A stretch of 64,000 nt of DNA, taken from positions 19,184,774-19,248,773 of the forward strand of contig CM050664.1 of assembly GCA_027574665.1 (NCBI GenBank), read 5' to 3'. The notes under the pieces were generated by a model. The model saw nothing but the letters and a program-made list of their open reading frames with translations, had not been told where the DNA came from and did no database searches. The first letter of the stretch is position 1. The number at the start of each line of letters is the position of its first letter. The translations under genes and the position numbers were made by a program. Of the stretch, positions 9,881 through 24,800 are shown piece by piece. The DNA is from Rhynochetos jubatus. Taxonomy: Eukaryota > Chordata > Aves > Eurypygiformes > Rhynochetidae.

Positions 9881-12800
9881 GTGGGGCCTAGGGATGGGCA
9901 GAGGGGGGGAGCAGTGGGCTGATGTAAGCCTGCAGCCTCCGGGGGGGACAGGGGCTGGGGTAGGGACCGGTAGGAGGTTACAGGGATGCAGCCAGGAGAG
10001 AGGAAGAATGAGAAGTTGCACACACCCTCACAGGTGTTCTTTGCAGGCCCTGGAGGTTCTGTTGGAGAAGAACCATGCTAGGGATGGATGCTGAGCAGTT
10101 ACAGCATGTGGGGAGTAGTGGAAGGGGAGGGGGCGGGGGGAGTGATATGGGCTGGTGTTGAGCTCTAATACATTATTAACTTAAATCTGCATGCTGCATA
10201 AATGCAGCGACATTAATCAGGTTGCTGTTCACGGTGTTACGGAATTCATGTTGCTCAGCATCTGTCACCCACTAAAGAAAGGCACGTTTGAAGTTTCTGT
10301 CTCTCTGCCCCAACAGAGCACTTCCATATGCAGTCAGAATCGCTGATAAAACCCCTAATGCAAACAATTTCGCACCAGCACTACAGAGTTCGCGTTGACG
10401 TAATTCAGGCAACTGGAACCGTGATACAGTTTGGAAATGGAAAGTCTGTGGATGATGTTCTGTCTCATCTGGCCCAGAGACTATTTGACGAGATTCCCAA
10501 GGTGTGTTTTTCTTTCTTTTTTTTTTTTTTTTGTATTTATTTTTAATATTTCAGTGTGGGGTTTTTGGTATTTCTGTCCCCTCTCCTCATCCCCCACCAA
10601 TTTTCAGCTTTCATTCATTCGGTTGAGATATGTAAATATGTAATATACAGGCTTTGCCAACTGTAAGCTGTCCAAAACCAAGGTTGGTGACCCACTCGGC
10701 CGCTGTCTACATCTGTAGGCTGTTGAAGTTTGTAGGCACCTTTTTATTTTAATGGGTACCTTCAATTCTATCTTAAACACTTCTGTCAGATCTCTCTGGA
10801 ACTTGATTCTGTGGCCTTTTCAGATGCTTAATGCTTTTGGTATTGGTCCCTTAGTAAGATTCAATTGAAGCAGTAATTTTAAAATGTGCAACTTAACGAA
10901 AATATTTTAGGTTTTGAGTGGCTGTATTCACATTATTTAACTTAGGCTTCCTTTATAATGAACAGAGAAAACTGTCTTCTGGATACATGCCTGAAAAGAT
11001 TCACATTCCAGAGAAATATACATTTCTTGCATTCTCAGGGAGATACTAACCATGAGAATTTAATGTGTTTAGAGTTAGGTCTGTATCTTGTCTTCCTCTT
11101 GGAGATGTGTTTTTGTGCAGCAAATAGTCAGAGTGAGAACACAAGAGGGAGCATGATACCTTTCATGTTACTGGGGATGCTTGCTGCATCCCCAGGAAAT
11201 CCAGGGTTCTTGTCAGGGTCCAGCTGAGGAAATCCAGGGTTCTTGTAATTTCTCCTAAGATTATTAATGCACTTTACTAAGTCTTACAAACCCAAAACAA
11301 TTCTTTTTTCCTGGTATTTTCCCCAACATATTTAAATTAGTCTTTTTTTATCCATGTAGGTTCGACATGCTGTGACATCTGTGGTTGGAGAATGGCTGTT
11401 GCACCTGCGAGATAGATACTCTTATTTTCACAAGCTGATCCCTTTGTTACTTGGCAGCTTTACTGATGAAATACCTGAAATCATGTAAGTGGAACACACC
11501 CCCTCCCCTGTAGTTGTCTTACATGGAAGTATTTCTGTGTTCACAGATACACTGCTTGGAGGGGGGGGGAAAGTCATGTGTTAAACCCTAAATTACAGCA
11601 TTATCTTCAGTAGCTTTTGTTATATTGTCCTTTTATGCTACATTCAAGTAAGAAGAGAGAGAGATGAAGACAGAGACAGAATTATCCTTGGGAGGAGGTG
11701 ACCTCTGTTCACTGAATAGAAAAGAAGTATAAACTCTCAACTTAATGTGCCTAGGTTAAATGGCAGGAATGCTTCCTATCCTTCAGGCTGAATTTAAGAA
11801 GTCAGATTTTCTGGAAGTCTCATTTTAGAATGTTTTTCTTTTGGGGGCATGTTGGTATAAAACTTTTATTTTATGTCTAGGAAACTGGCTTGGACTTACT
11901 GGGAAAAGATAGGCTTGCAGTGGGAGAAAGAGAATGAAGAAGAGCTGAAGGATAAGATGGATTTTGGTGTTTCACGAGCTCATTATCCCAAAGGAGGTAA
12001 GTGTTGCACTGGAAGCGTATTTTACTTCCTGAATAATCCCTGACAGCTGCAGCGCAGTGATGACAGCAGGGCAGGATGTGTAGTATTCATTACAAGATGT
12101 AGTATTAGTTAATGTATAGGGGTAGCATACGTACATAATATATAGCGTATGTGTGTATAAAATTATTTATATTAAATATAAGTTTTAAAAAACACTTGTT
12201 CAGTAACTATGTTCATCATTTTTCATTTAATCCCAAAATGCATTTCAGAGAAAGAGTAAATTAAAATATCTACACTGAAAAAGAGGTAAATTAATGATGT
12301 AGAAGCAGCAGAAAGTTCTACATTAGCCAGCAGCCAGGTGGGGAATGGGCGTAGAGGTGACCAGACAGGGAGGCAGGATGAAAACCTATGAGCTGAGTCA
12401 TTGAATAATGAGACCTAGACACAGCATTAATGATCCACAGAATTGGCACGGAAGAAAAATTTGCAGTGAAGTGACTTCTCACTACTTTGTGAGACACTGG
12501 GCTGCTGAAGCATACGTGAGGAAGGTGGGAACAGAAACAATGGTTTTCTTTATTCTACACAAAACCCCAGGATAGGCAGCATGGGTAGATTACATTTTAG
12601 TACCATATGATTTATAGGTAGCTTTAAAAAGGTATGTTTGCAGTAGCTTGAAGCTTGTTTCCTGTCTCAGGTTCATAAAGTTAATGTTTAAAAATACGCA
12701 TACGGGTGTTGGTGAGAGAGAGGATTTAAATGGGTCATTTATTGATTTCTATACTCACGTTTTACAGAACAAAACCTCTTTCGGTGTGAAAAAACAGGTT

Positions 12801-15800
12801 CATGCTTGACTTGTGCCTACCTGCCAATCACATCACACAATACCCAGCAGCAAAATCCTTTCTGTGACAGTGGGTTCCGGAGTCCTTTCTTCTTTGAAAC
12901 TGCACTGTTTTTTTTTTTTTCCTTTTAAGTTGTTTTACTCAGTAATGCTTGAATGAAAGGGGAAGCGCTTCATAATGGTGACTGGTTTGACAGAACTGTT
13001 TAGCTTTGCAGACAGTTAAGTTGATCTGTTATCCTTTCCAATTTTTTTCTTCTTTCTTCCTTATTTTATGTACGATAGTACCTCAGGGGTTTGTAAATGG
13101 TAAAGAATACTTTTACTTCCACTAGTGATGGCAGTCAGAATTTTTTAACATACATAAGCTGATGAAGTTGAGTGTCTTAAGCTCCAGTCACTCACTTTGT
13201 AATGGCGATGATATAGTGAAGGTCGTAAAAGGCTTCATGTGCTAGTCCTTGAAACACTGCTGATTCTGTTCCTGGTTCAGTTTGCTCTGGGTGTGTGTTG
13301 GGTTTTGTGTGTGTGTACAGTTGTGGATTTTTCCTTAGGAATATCTGTCAATTACTTCATAATTAAATGATACGTACTTTCTGAAATAATCTTGTCAGCA
13401 CAGTAAATACGTTTCATGAATTTGGGCAACATTCCAGCCCTGTATTTAATTGACTCTTCATGTATCTTGCTGGGCAGAATGACATGGTTAAGGCTTGAAT
13501 GTGACGTATGTACACACACATGTATACACACATAATGAGAACATTTTAAAGAAAGTACCTGATAATTTGCAACTTGGGTCCCAAGTTAACGGTGACTTTA
13601 AGATATGATTTCCTGCTGCTTATCTTTATTTCCAAATTGTGTGTCTTATTAACAGTCAGGCTTTATGTGACAAAAGAGACAAAAAATGAGAGGCAAGGAT
13701 GATCGACTACTTAATCTTACAGATACAAAACTTTATCAAGCTTACCTTACTTTCAAGTAATAATCTGTGGTGTTTTACCACAGACTCTGAGTTGTTATTA
13801 TGCGTGTCCTTCCCCTCTGATTTCGCCATTCCACTTTTTTTTTTTTAATACGTACTTTAATATTTTGTTGCCATTTCTTCTGACTTATTTAATGTACTGG
13901 AATGTCTTTTTACAACTCAGTTTATGGTACGTTTTGCTTAAAAATCTTTGTCCAGCTGTCAAGCTAATGAACCTGGCATATGAGCCTCCCTGTGCTTTGA
14001 TCTTAGGATGACAGATATTGCAGGTCAGAGGAAGAACAGAGTTAGACCTCATACCTGGTGTCACCCAACCAACTGAATAGCTTTCTATTGAGCAACAGCA
14101 GTCATTGCCTTAGGATACAGGTGCAGACAGTTTATAGCAGGGAAGTCTTTGACAGGAGTAGCTACAGGGATAAATGCCTGCATTTGAACATCTGAAATGA
14201 AGGAACTGCTGATAAAGAATGGTCCAAATTCTTTAAACAAAATTCTGCCTGAGGTTGAATAGGATGCCAGGCTGTATGTGCTGTCTCAGGTTGATTTCTT
14301 TGTTTGACCTTTTGCTATTCATTGTCAGTTTTCATAATCAAAAATGTTATCCTCCATTGACAAAAGAAGCAGCAATTCGTGTCCTGATGCTTGAATTTTA
14401 TGGGGTTTTTCCCTACTGGAGGTATTTCATAGGCATTTCTCTAAGCCTTTTCTATTCTTCAGGCCATTTACTTTAGTCCATTTTCCTTTTAGCATGTGTA
14501 GTTACACGGACCAATGAGGGAAAATATGCTGAGGCAACTCGATCATTTACAGGAGAAATCTGTACTAGAAATAAAAAATGTACTCGCACATTCAATGACT
14601 TTTGACACCTCATAATGAAAAATGTTTCATTCTTAAAATAGTATGTGAGCATTGTGAGTAGCAATAATAAATCGGTAGTTCTTAGAGAACAACTTTTCAG
14701 ATTTTGTCTGTATAAGTATTTACAGTGTAAAGAGAACAAAAAAGTCTGCTGTAGAAAAAGTTACTGAACAAGTTTATTGACTTCCTTCGGAAAGCACTGT
14801 CATAGCTTTGTCTGAAGTACTGAAGTGGAGGCTTGATAGTTGCTTGTGATATTGGCCAAGTTACTACTCTGAGTCTCAGCGAGTTATAAATTAGCCAAGA
14901 TGTAAATTTGATGATGACCAGCCAGGACAGTAAGCATTTGTTGGAGAAGTTAAGTTTATTAGTTCTCTAGAAATCTGCATCCTTTATTAAGGCAGGGAAT
15001 ATGTACTTGTAACACCTCTGAGTTTTGTTTAAAAACCAAAAATAACAACAACAAAACCCCACTTTTCACCAAATCTTTACAAATTAAATTTTATCTGGGG
15101 GAAAAAAAAAAAAAAGAATCCCCCAAACTCCTGTGTAATCTTTCACTTTATTTTAAAATGTGTTCTTTAATGTAAAAGTCAGACAAAGGTTGAATAGAGA
15201 CATCAGAGTGGGCTACTTTTCCTGAAAAGGCCTTAGCAAAGAGATTGTATAATAGCTGTGATTTTAAAAATAATACCAATTTTGTTGGCTTGATCAGCAC
15301 TTGCACAGCTCATAGTACCCACAGTACCTTTTAATTTGCCAGAGAGACTTTTAACCTTTTTCTTTAGAGGGCGCAACTTACATTGTCTGTTTTACTGCAA
15401 TTCACCTCTCCGGCACTATTTGTGACTTCTACCTTTCTTTTCCCCTCTAAACTACAATTAGCTCAATGATACCACAACGTTTGCAGGCAAAAGTCTTTCT
15501 TCTGTTTTATCTCTGTGTGATTCCATTTATTTTTTTAAAAGGGATTTGCATTGCTATAAAAATTAAAAGGAATTTATTAAGCTGTGTTTTCCAAAGCGGG
15601 TAATGTCCCATATTCATTTAAGTTCTCTTTCTCTTCTCCTTCTGTAAACTTTTTAAAGCACATAATCTAAATCACCATCCAACAATAAATACACACATTT
15701 TCAGAGAGCTGTGTAGAATTTAAATTCTGCAGTATATATTAAAGAAATGCAGCTTGCACAGGTAAATTCCTCAGCAGCATTTGGAATGTTTTGTTCCATG

Positions 15801-18800
15801 CTGAGGCAGACACCCGTAGCTCTTAGCTTGGGGCCTTTAAACTTTTCTAAGGATTAATGTGCATTGGCTTTTCCTTTGCTATTTCTTTTTGGTTTGTTTG
15901 TGTGTGTTTGTTTTCTTCTAGTGACTCGACCAGGACTAGGTTGTCGGGAACTTGTGTCAAGAAACCTCTTCAAAATTCTTCCAGCTCTCTGTCATGATAT
16001 AACAGACTGGGTTGAAAGCACTAGAATAAAAGCGTCCCAGCTTCTGTACACGTTACTGCTACACGCAGAGGATCACATAACACAGCACATGGAGCTGCTC
16101 CTTACAACTTTGTACCAAGCATGCTTGGATGAAGAAGGCGCTGTGGTTAAAAATGTAAGTTTAATCTGTTAAAGTGTCTACTGTACACTGAATAAAAACC
16201 CTACCCTTTATAGTCTTGAGTCCCTCGTCTGAGGGTTGACCTTACCTTAGGTCACTGGAAATTGCCCATGACTGAAGGACCAAGCTGATGTTTTTCTGGA
16301 TGTTAAAAACATGTGAACGTTATACGTGCGTGCTGTGTTAAAATAAATGCATTCTTGTATTACTGGTATGAAGACCAATAACAGTTATTTAAACACTGTT
16401 TAGTTGATATGCCAACCCCATGAAGCATTGATAATGATCTCTTTAAAAATCATAAGCAGCGGATTATAGTATAAAAGCCTTCAGGCAGCAAATTCCATTC
16501 AAAAAATGTGCAGGTCATGCCCTTTCAAGTTAATTTCACTTATCTCCCCCTGCTGCATAATCCAGCCATAATTCCAACCAAATATTGAGGTATGTTTGTT
16601 CCATTTGATACCCATATTCTGTGCTTGAATACTTGACTTGATGCTTGTAAAATGCCCTTTTTTTCCCATGTTTTTTATAAGGAATACTAATATTATTTTT
16701 CCTAACAGCTGATGCTGTCAACACTTTGATCAACAGTATCAAGAAACACATGTAGTTGAAGACAGTAGATAAATTTAGCAGAGGATAGGCAGGTGATGCA
16801 AACAAACATCTTTACAATGTTATGGGAAGATCTCCTGTTCATATTTCTACACAAGCAAGAGAGCATGTATGACAGAAAAACAGCTACATAACTTACTTTA
16901 AAGCTGCAAATTTTATTGCTTTGGGAAATTGGAAGAATGTGTTCTGCTTACTCAACACAAGTAGTCCAACCGATGTCATAAAAGCTGATTTCCTAAATCA
17001 GGCTTTCCTTTAGGTCCCTCCTATCAGTTGAGGTATATAGACTGTGAAATACATTTCTGAAATTATCCTTTTTCTTGGTGTTGGGTTTTTTTTGTTGTCT
17101 TCGTTATTTTCTCAGTACTAATTATTGTGTCTCTCCCTTAATTTTCCCTGTATTGTTCCTCCCTTTCTAGCAATTCTTACTGTTATCCCCTTTTGTCTAT
17201 TCCACCCCTCTCACCTCCCCTTTCAGAACCAGCATCTGATCTCTAACCATATTGCCTTTTGGTGAGGTTGAGCTTGTAAGATAAGCCAGACACCCACTGA
17301 TCAACAGTAAACTGGGTATACTGTCAGAAGTCATCTTGTCGATTCAAAAAGGTGTATGCAGGCATTAGGAAATCAATGCCTCAGGGTTTACATAGGAGAT
17401 GTGTCACTGTGGGTATGCAGTGCTTAGAGTTCCTTAATGCTTGGGTAAAATGTATAAGAAAACTTAAAATAATTGGAGAATAAACCCTCATGACCCTGCT
17501 GGGTCAAATTTCCCATCCAGTGCTTACTTCTAAATTTATCTTTATAGCAATATCTGTTGAAGCAGCTCATAGTTTTCCCTTTCCTTTTTTGTGACCATAC
17601 TTGTCTCTTTCTTAGAATTCTACCACTAATCTCCTCGCAGGTGCTTCCAAGAGGTTTATTCCCAATTAGGAGATGGTCTCTCTATTTAGTTTTGCTCTTC
17701 CCTGAGCCAAAATTTAAGATTCATCAACTTTTGTTTACGAATGCTTTTTATCTTCTTTGCAACGCTGTGATTCTCTCCTCTATCCTTTGTCACTGTAGAA
17801 CCCATTTCAGAGCAGCCACCAGCTTGGAAAATGTGCACGTCTTTCTCCAGTCTGATAATGCCAGATAAGACGTATGAGAGTTACCCCAGTGGGCTCTTAT
17901 CCACGCACACGCTCCAGTCCCGCTGTTAAAATGGGTAGAGAAATTGATCCATACAAATACATCAGTTCCTATTTTTTAACTGTTTGTGATGTGCTTTTCC
18001 AGTTTTCAGAGCACTGAGTCTTTTGCTTTCTCTGTGGCAAATCTGGAGGAGGATAGGGTTCATGTCGGTGCAGAGTATGTTAACTGTTTCGAGCTTTCAC
18101 CTTTGCAGAAAGAAATAGCAGAATAGTGCAGATTTTATCTGTAGGGTTTATGGCTACATGCTTCCATTGAGACTGAAAAACTAGGATGATTCCAATATTA
18201 GTTGCAATTAAATATCCATGGCTGGATCACTAGATTAAAAATTATGTATAAAAAGAAATAAACTTTTGCGGTTTGGGAAATGAGCTAACCATTAAACAGA
18301 GGGGCTAAGAAGCAATGTTCCTGTTGCACAGATAATGGTGCAGTAATTGATGATCCCTTTATTCATGTACTTAATTGTAAATACTGGGCATCTGTCAGAA
18401 AGTAAGCTCCGGGATAATGTTATTTCATGTCTGATATAACATAGGAGTATGTCTGCAAGGCAGAGATGGAATCAGAGAGTGTGAGTATCATGTGGAATAC
18501 GTAGTATTTGAAGCCTTTTCAGTTAGAGATTGAAAGCAGTGGGCTGCTCCCCCATGGCAGTGCTTCCACACTAAACCATCTGAAACTGTAATGTCAGTGT
18601 CAAATATAGTACAGTAACAAAAAATTCCTCTTTCAGGGTTTTACTGTTGTCGTTTCTAATAGACGGGTGGTGGGTGCGTCTAGAGCATGCCTCAGAACAG
18701 CGTTTGGAGGACAAAATGTTAAACCACTGAATCTGCAACATCTGGTCACTCTAAGCTAGAGACTTTATTACACTGGAAGCTGTACACTTCATTTCTGTGC

Positions 18801-21800
18801 ATTTCTTTCTCATGGAAGTTTGTCTGATGCGGAGAAGAGTGCTTGCATGCCACCTTATATGCTTACTGAACACGTCAAGAAAGTTTCTTCATGCATATTG
18901 TTGTTACTGGGCAAGTGGAAATGGCCTACAAGGCAACTGCTGGAGCATTTAAAATAACAGCTGCAATCATAAGAAGAGAAAGCCCATGATATGTTGCACG
19001 GTCTTCATGTCTTCAGGAAAATCCTCAAGTTATTCCTCTTCTTTTTTTCAGTGTGTGAAAGCAGCAGAATTGATTGGAATGTTTGTCAGCCCTAAGGTGT
19101 CATTGAGATTAATCACATCAGCCTTTGGGAAGACGCCTAAGCCATCTTGTGTAATGGTTCTAACTGCCGTGATTCGAGGTAGCCCAAAAGAAGTCTTACA
19201 GCCTCATTTGACTGATCTTGGCAACATGCTGTCACAAGCTGGAGTGTGCCAGCGGTCTGAAGAGGTAAGGCTATCTGGAAAATCGACAACAGACCAAAGT
19301 TTTAGACTGGTGGTTCTCTCAACTTATTCTTTCCCTTGTTCTCCCTAAATACCCCCATTCCTATCCCTCCCTTGCGCACCTACCCCACCCTATCTCAGGA
19401 TATAGCTGTGGACATGTGTCTGAGACAAACAGGATCTTCCCCCTCATCCTCAGGAGTTGTGGTCTCTTGGTTAAATCTGCTGTTCCCAAAAAACTTGCTG
19501 GCATCCCATTCTTTTAGCAGATGTGGGTTCAAGCTTAAGAACTGCTGTAAAAGGCTTCAGATAGTGGGAGGAGAATGAAAAGGCACAACAGGGAGAGAAG
19601 CAGCTGTTTCGTATGTACACTACTAACAGAGTACTGTATCCTGGCTAGTGCAGAGTTTAACCCATGTTTTGCAGTGCCTTGTGTTCACAATCTGGACAAG
19701 ATCATATATTTAGATCCTTGTCAGGATCAGTAAAAACTGCTGAAAACTCTTCACAGTCCATTGGAGTTGGTGTGTTAGGTTATGTTTCGCAAGGAAGATT
19801 CCCTCTTAATATCATCTTATTCTTGTTTCATAATATTACTGTTTCCCATTTTAAAAGGAAGGTAAAAGTATGCTTACATGTACATTCAGGAGCATGCTCC
19901 ATAAACTGTTGGGCTTAGTTGCTTTTCTTTAAGTGAGAATCTAGGAGGAAGACCTTTCTAAATTAAGAAATTTGCTCCCAAGTGTACCCTTAACTAAAGG
20001 CTGAGCCTGAAGACCATTTTAATTTTTGCATTTGAAGAATATTCATCAGTTGCTATATGAGGAGATGACAGATTCTCTTCAAAGTGGAAGGGAGATTGTT
20101 GACTTTCACAGTTATTTTTTCCCCCTTCACTTGCTCAGATGTGGAAATAGATCTGTTAGAGATGCACAAGAAGAATCCCCACAATTTCCTCCACAGGTGA
20201 AATTCCAGCTTTTATTCCACCAAAAGTTTGTTAGGCCTGTGCTCTAAAGATGACCAAAAAAGGGCCAGTGTGCTGCCCTCAGATGCAGACTTCCCTTTAT
20301 AAAAGTTATTCATGTGTGTAGACTGCACGTAGCATAATTGTCTCTTTGAGCCAATATAAGATACACGTTTGAAGTTCTTCCCTCGTTAGGTTTCTTCCCT
20401 AATGGAACATGTGCCAGTGATGCAGGAATTAACCTTAATCTTCATGAAGCCTGTGATGATTAGGAACTCATATAACTGGAAGCACTATAACCTGATTGTT
20501 CAAATAACAATTCCCTGAGGTCTTTGTGCAAAATTGCCATGAGGTCTGAAGCTTATCACTTCCATTTGGCATTAGGTACAGTAGACAGAGTCGTCCGCAG
20601 CTGAAGCGTTTGGTGGAATTGTTCTAGCCTTTGGTCTTCAAAAACCACCTTTCTGTATTTCAGACAGTGAATGCTGCGTAGACACTGTTTAGCTGAGGAT
20701 TGACCATATCCATAAATACATCTAGAGCTAACCTGTTCCTAGGCTGGATTTATTTTTTGGAAGTAAATTTGTAACAATGGCCCCTTGTGTTCGTTGAAGG
20801 TAATCTGACAGCTTCATGGAATGTCTGATGCACTTGATCATAGACATTATTGCAAACTACCTGACGATATTGACTTCAACTGGTATCTGCTGGCTCAAGA
20901 TAAACATGCGTTATATTGCATCAGTTGAGATAAAAGCAGATGCTCAGGGTTTTTGGTTTATGTATTTAACCATTACTGTTCCGTTCAGAATAGTCAAACA
21001 TGGAATAATACTTGAAAGAGTGGTAAAAAATGTTATTAATGAACAAATTGTACTTCAAAATGAGAAAGTACTATCAGTAAGCATTCCAAAAAGCTTTGAT
21101 GTTTTTATTCACAGTGGAGCAGTTGTGTGACAGAGCAGGGTTGTTTGTTATTAACAGGACAAGGCAAATACAAACAAATGATGGGGGAGGAAGGTTATGG
21201 TTTATTCTGTAAAAAGTAGAATGTGGGTCATCAAAAGAACTAACATGAAATTATCAGTATGTTACCAATTTAGGGGATTATATAGTGCTCAGATTTTATT
21301 ATCGTTTCCCATATGTGTCTCTTAAAGAGAATGTTGTATTATTCTAACAAAACATAATAAATGTATACCTTTATTAAAAAACAGGTTTTTTACATGGAGC
21401 AGCTGCTTTGTTGTGTACAAGCATTGATTGAAGTATGCCAGGAAGACTGCAAAGAAATTAGCTTGCAGCTAATGAAAATTTTGGTGACAATAATGGCAAT
21501 ACCATGTTCTCAGCACCTGAAAGAAAAGGTAAACCATGAGGTGGTTTAATGTTTTGTTTCTGACTTTTACTGTTGATAAGACACCTGGTCTAAACAGAGC
21601 CATAATTATTTGTCTTGCAAATGCTTAACTAAGGAAATCCTTAACCAAGAGCTCATCCACAAAGATTGGTAGAGTTTGAAATAATTTGGTGTGGCGTGAC
21701 CGTGACTGTACCTTCTGTCTCTCTCCTCATCTTTCTCAATAGCTGAAATTGCTTTGTGCTTAGTCTGCTTAAAACAGATAAAGGCAACTTTTGCAGGAGA

Positions 21801-24800
21801 ATAAGTCATTAAAATCTTATCTGTAGGAGCAAGAACTTGTACAATACTGCTAGTTTTGTTTGGGGATTGCATATATTTCGTCTGTACTTGTGTGTGTTTG
21901 TGTATAGCAGTCTGTTTCAAAAACCATGTGGAGATATACCAGTTGAACATTTAGATACAGGTGACTTCAAATGCATCAGATTCACTCTGTTAGAATCAAA
22001 GAAGCATGAGGGAATACTAAGATTCTGTATTTAGTCATAAAAATGTTCTGCAAAGATCTATCCCTATGGCACTGTTCTGGTGTTTAGTTAATATTTAGAT
22101 GTCACTGTGAAGGCTGAAAGATCTATGAATGTTGTCATTTGACAGTCAAAATGCTGCTATTTCTGCTTTGCTAGATCAAACAGTTCGTAGTTATTAGATG
22201 CTACTTCTATTTCCAGACAAGAGTTTGAAGATTTCAGTTTAATGTTGAATCCTGCAAATCCACAGGGTTTTAATTAAGATTAGTAGCAACAGAGATTAGG
22301 GGTTTATAGGTTATTTCTTTTATGGAACTGGAAGACAGGGTAGTGCTGGGGTTAGGCTGGGCCTAAAGTCTAGGCAAACAGTGATGCCAGAAAAGCTGAA
22401 TGCACTTTGCAAACACCGTAAGACTAGAATGTACAGAATGTACACTGTTTCTAAGGCAAATACTAGCTCCTGCGGAAGTGTGATCCGCAGAAATCTGGTT
22501 AATATCTGCATTTGGCTGACTTAACAGGAAAGGTTATTACTCAGGGAAGAAACTGAGGAGTTGACGTTACTCTACATCTTATAAGGCTGTTCACTGGCTG
22601 TGGACCATACCAGTGGGGAGTAACGGCTCGTGGCTAGTCCAGGGTTGTGCATCTCTCACAGTACATACTGCATATGTCTGATACCAGAGTTAGGTTTGAA
22701 GTTGGGTTTATAATGTGTATAATCTCCAGCAGAGCCTGGAGAATTACATTTCTTCATAACTTTGGTTGAAGGCCCATAGAGTTAGAGTATGTCCTGGTTC
22801 TGAGAAGGGCTCTAGAATTCAGTTTTATTCTGTGACCGAAACCACCTAGTATGGATCTGTAGGTTACAGTTACAACTAGATTTTTTGAAATACTTTTAAG
22901 TGTTTAGATCAGGTCTCAGAATAGATGGCTTGAAGCACATTAGTGGAACATGGGGAGCTCACAGTTGGACAAGAGGCTGGCCTAGAAAAACACTTCGCTG
23001 GAGTTAATCACCAGGCCATGGTTTAGGTAAAGTTTTGTGATACGAGGTGTTCTAGAGTTTATGGTTGTCGCTACATCCTGCAAAGCTTTGGGCATGCTGT
23101 TGGTGCTGGCTGAACTGTTAATGCTTACTTTTCAGGTGGATGTAAGTCACTGGATTATTGTTAATGTCAGGTTAGCCACAGGAGTGCACAAGTGGCCAGG
23201 AAAAAACTCAGATTTATTTTCTGACTATTAAAAAACCCAATTAACCTATAGATCAAGAGCACTACTAACCTTAAAAAAGGGATAGTTTCATAATAATTCT
23301 TTTTCTTTAGACAAAGATCAGACTGATTTTACAGTAGCTGACCTTTTTACCTCCCCCAAAGTTTAAATGTTGCAGGAATGCTTTAAAATCAAGGACATCT
23401 GTAGATGCCCTGATAATAGATGAGCTTTTTTGGCTAAGCATTATCTCACCCCCTTACTCCTTTCTTCCTCTTTCTTCCCCAAGCTACATATAAATAAATC
23501 AGCAAACCATCCTCATGTAGTACAGTTGTGACCTATCCAAGTTGTCTTTTTTCAAACATGTGCCTTAAATGCGGTGGCTGTTCTACTTCCTTTTCTCTTG
23601 CTCCCAGGCATGGTATTCCAAAGGCCTGTGTAGCATCAATATTTATGGCCCCATAGCTGACAGGCTGCCTCCAAGAAGGCATACGATTAGAAAACTATTC
23701 AGAAGGAAGCAAAGTAGAACAAAGCTTGAAACAAATATTGAAAAGACTTTGCAGGTCAAAGAGGTACAGCATGATCTGGCTCATGGAGAGCTAGTGGGAG
23801 AGTGGGACTCTTTGGGGTTTGTTTTGTGGGTTTATTTTTTAAACAGTCTGCCCCAGTAAGCCTTGGACAGATGGACCTGGAATATGTTGCCATATCTTGT
23901 CTGTTTAGCCCTACAGTGGTCTATAATGTCAACAATCTCCATTTAAAACCGTACAAATTCACACGTCTACAAAGAAAGCAGTTTCATGGAGATAAATCCT
24001 GAATTTCATATATGGAAAAGTTAATCTACCAAGATTATTAAAGGTTTAAGATGTTCCTGCGGTTACAGATGATTTTTAAAGTTGACAGCACTTTGGAAGA
24101 GAATCCTTTTTCTCATTAGCCTTTCTTTCAGCTAGGCAGATAGCAAATCTGGCAACAAGATTACATAATTGCAATATTTCAAGTTTGTCATAAAGACAAA
24201 TATGGCTTGATTTTTATTCTCCCCCCGCCCCCAGTTACTGACTACTCTGAAACTTCCAAGTGAGCTGTGCAACTTGCAGAAGGCAAGGAGTCCCTGTTAA
24301 AATAGCTGAAGACTATATAACACATGTATATACATCCAACTTTACAAGTATAAATTTGTTGTTTGGAGAAGAAGTCTGTATGCTGGATCAAAAGATTTTG
24401 AGTATAAACTTAAATTATTCAAAACTTTGCAGTATAGAACTCCAGTTCAGGCCTTACTGTAAAGGGACAGAATTTCACAGGGGTATTGGAGACCGCAAGT
24501 GATGTGACCTGATTGTTAGTGCTGCTACTCCTCCCACTTACTTGGGTTTTGGCCCCTTTGCTTTGTGTTCCTCAGTGTTTCTGGTTGCTTGGGGCTAAGG
24601 AAAAAGATCAAGACCACCAACTGAGCACTTAGGAATCTTGAGGAGTGTGGTTTACAGCCCCAAATAGGCTGAAGCCTTATCAATTGTTAGAGTCTGTTAA
24701 TCACTGTTGAGCTTGTCAGTGGTTAACTGGTGACCTAAAGATAAGATGCTGTTTCATTATCAGTGGCCTGTGCTATCTTGGCTCTTCTTTCGGCACCCAT

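Noticed and set aside
19307-19550. Possible hAT-type MITE with ends resembling GGTGGTTCTCTCAAC and AAGAACTGCTG
   Set aside because: The ends match only partly, no 8-bp target-site duplication was found and the interior shows nothing. The evidence is too weak to call.
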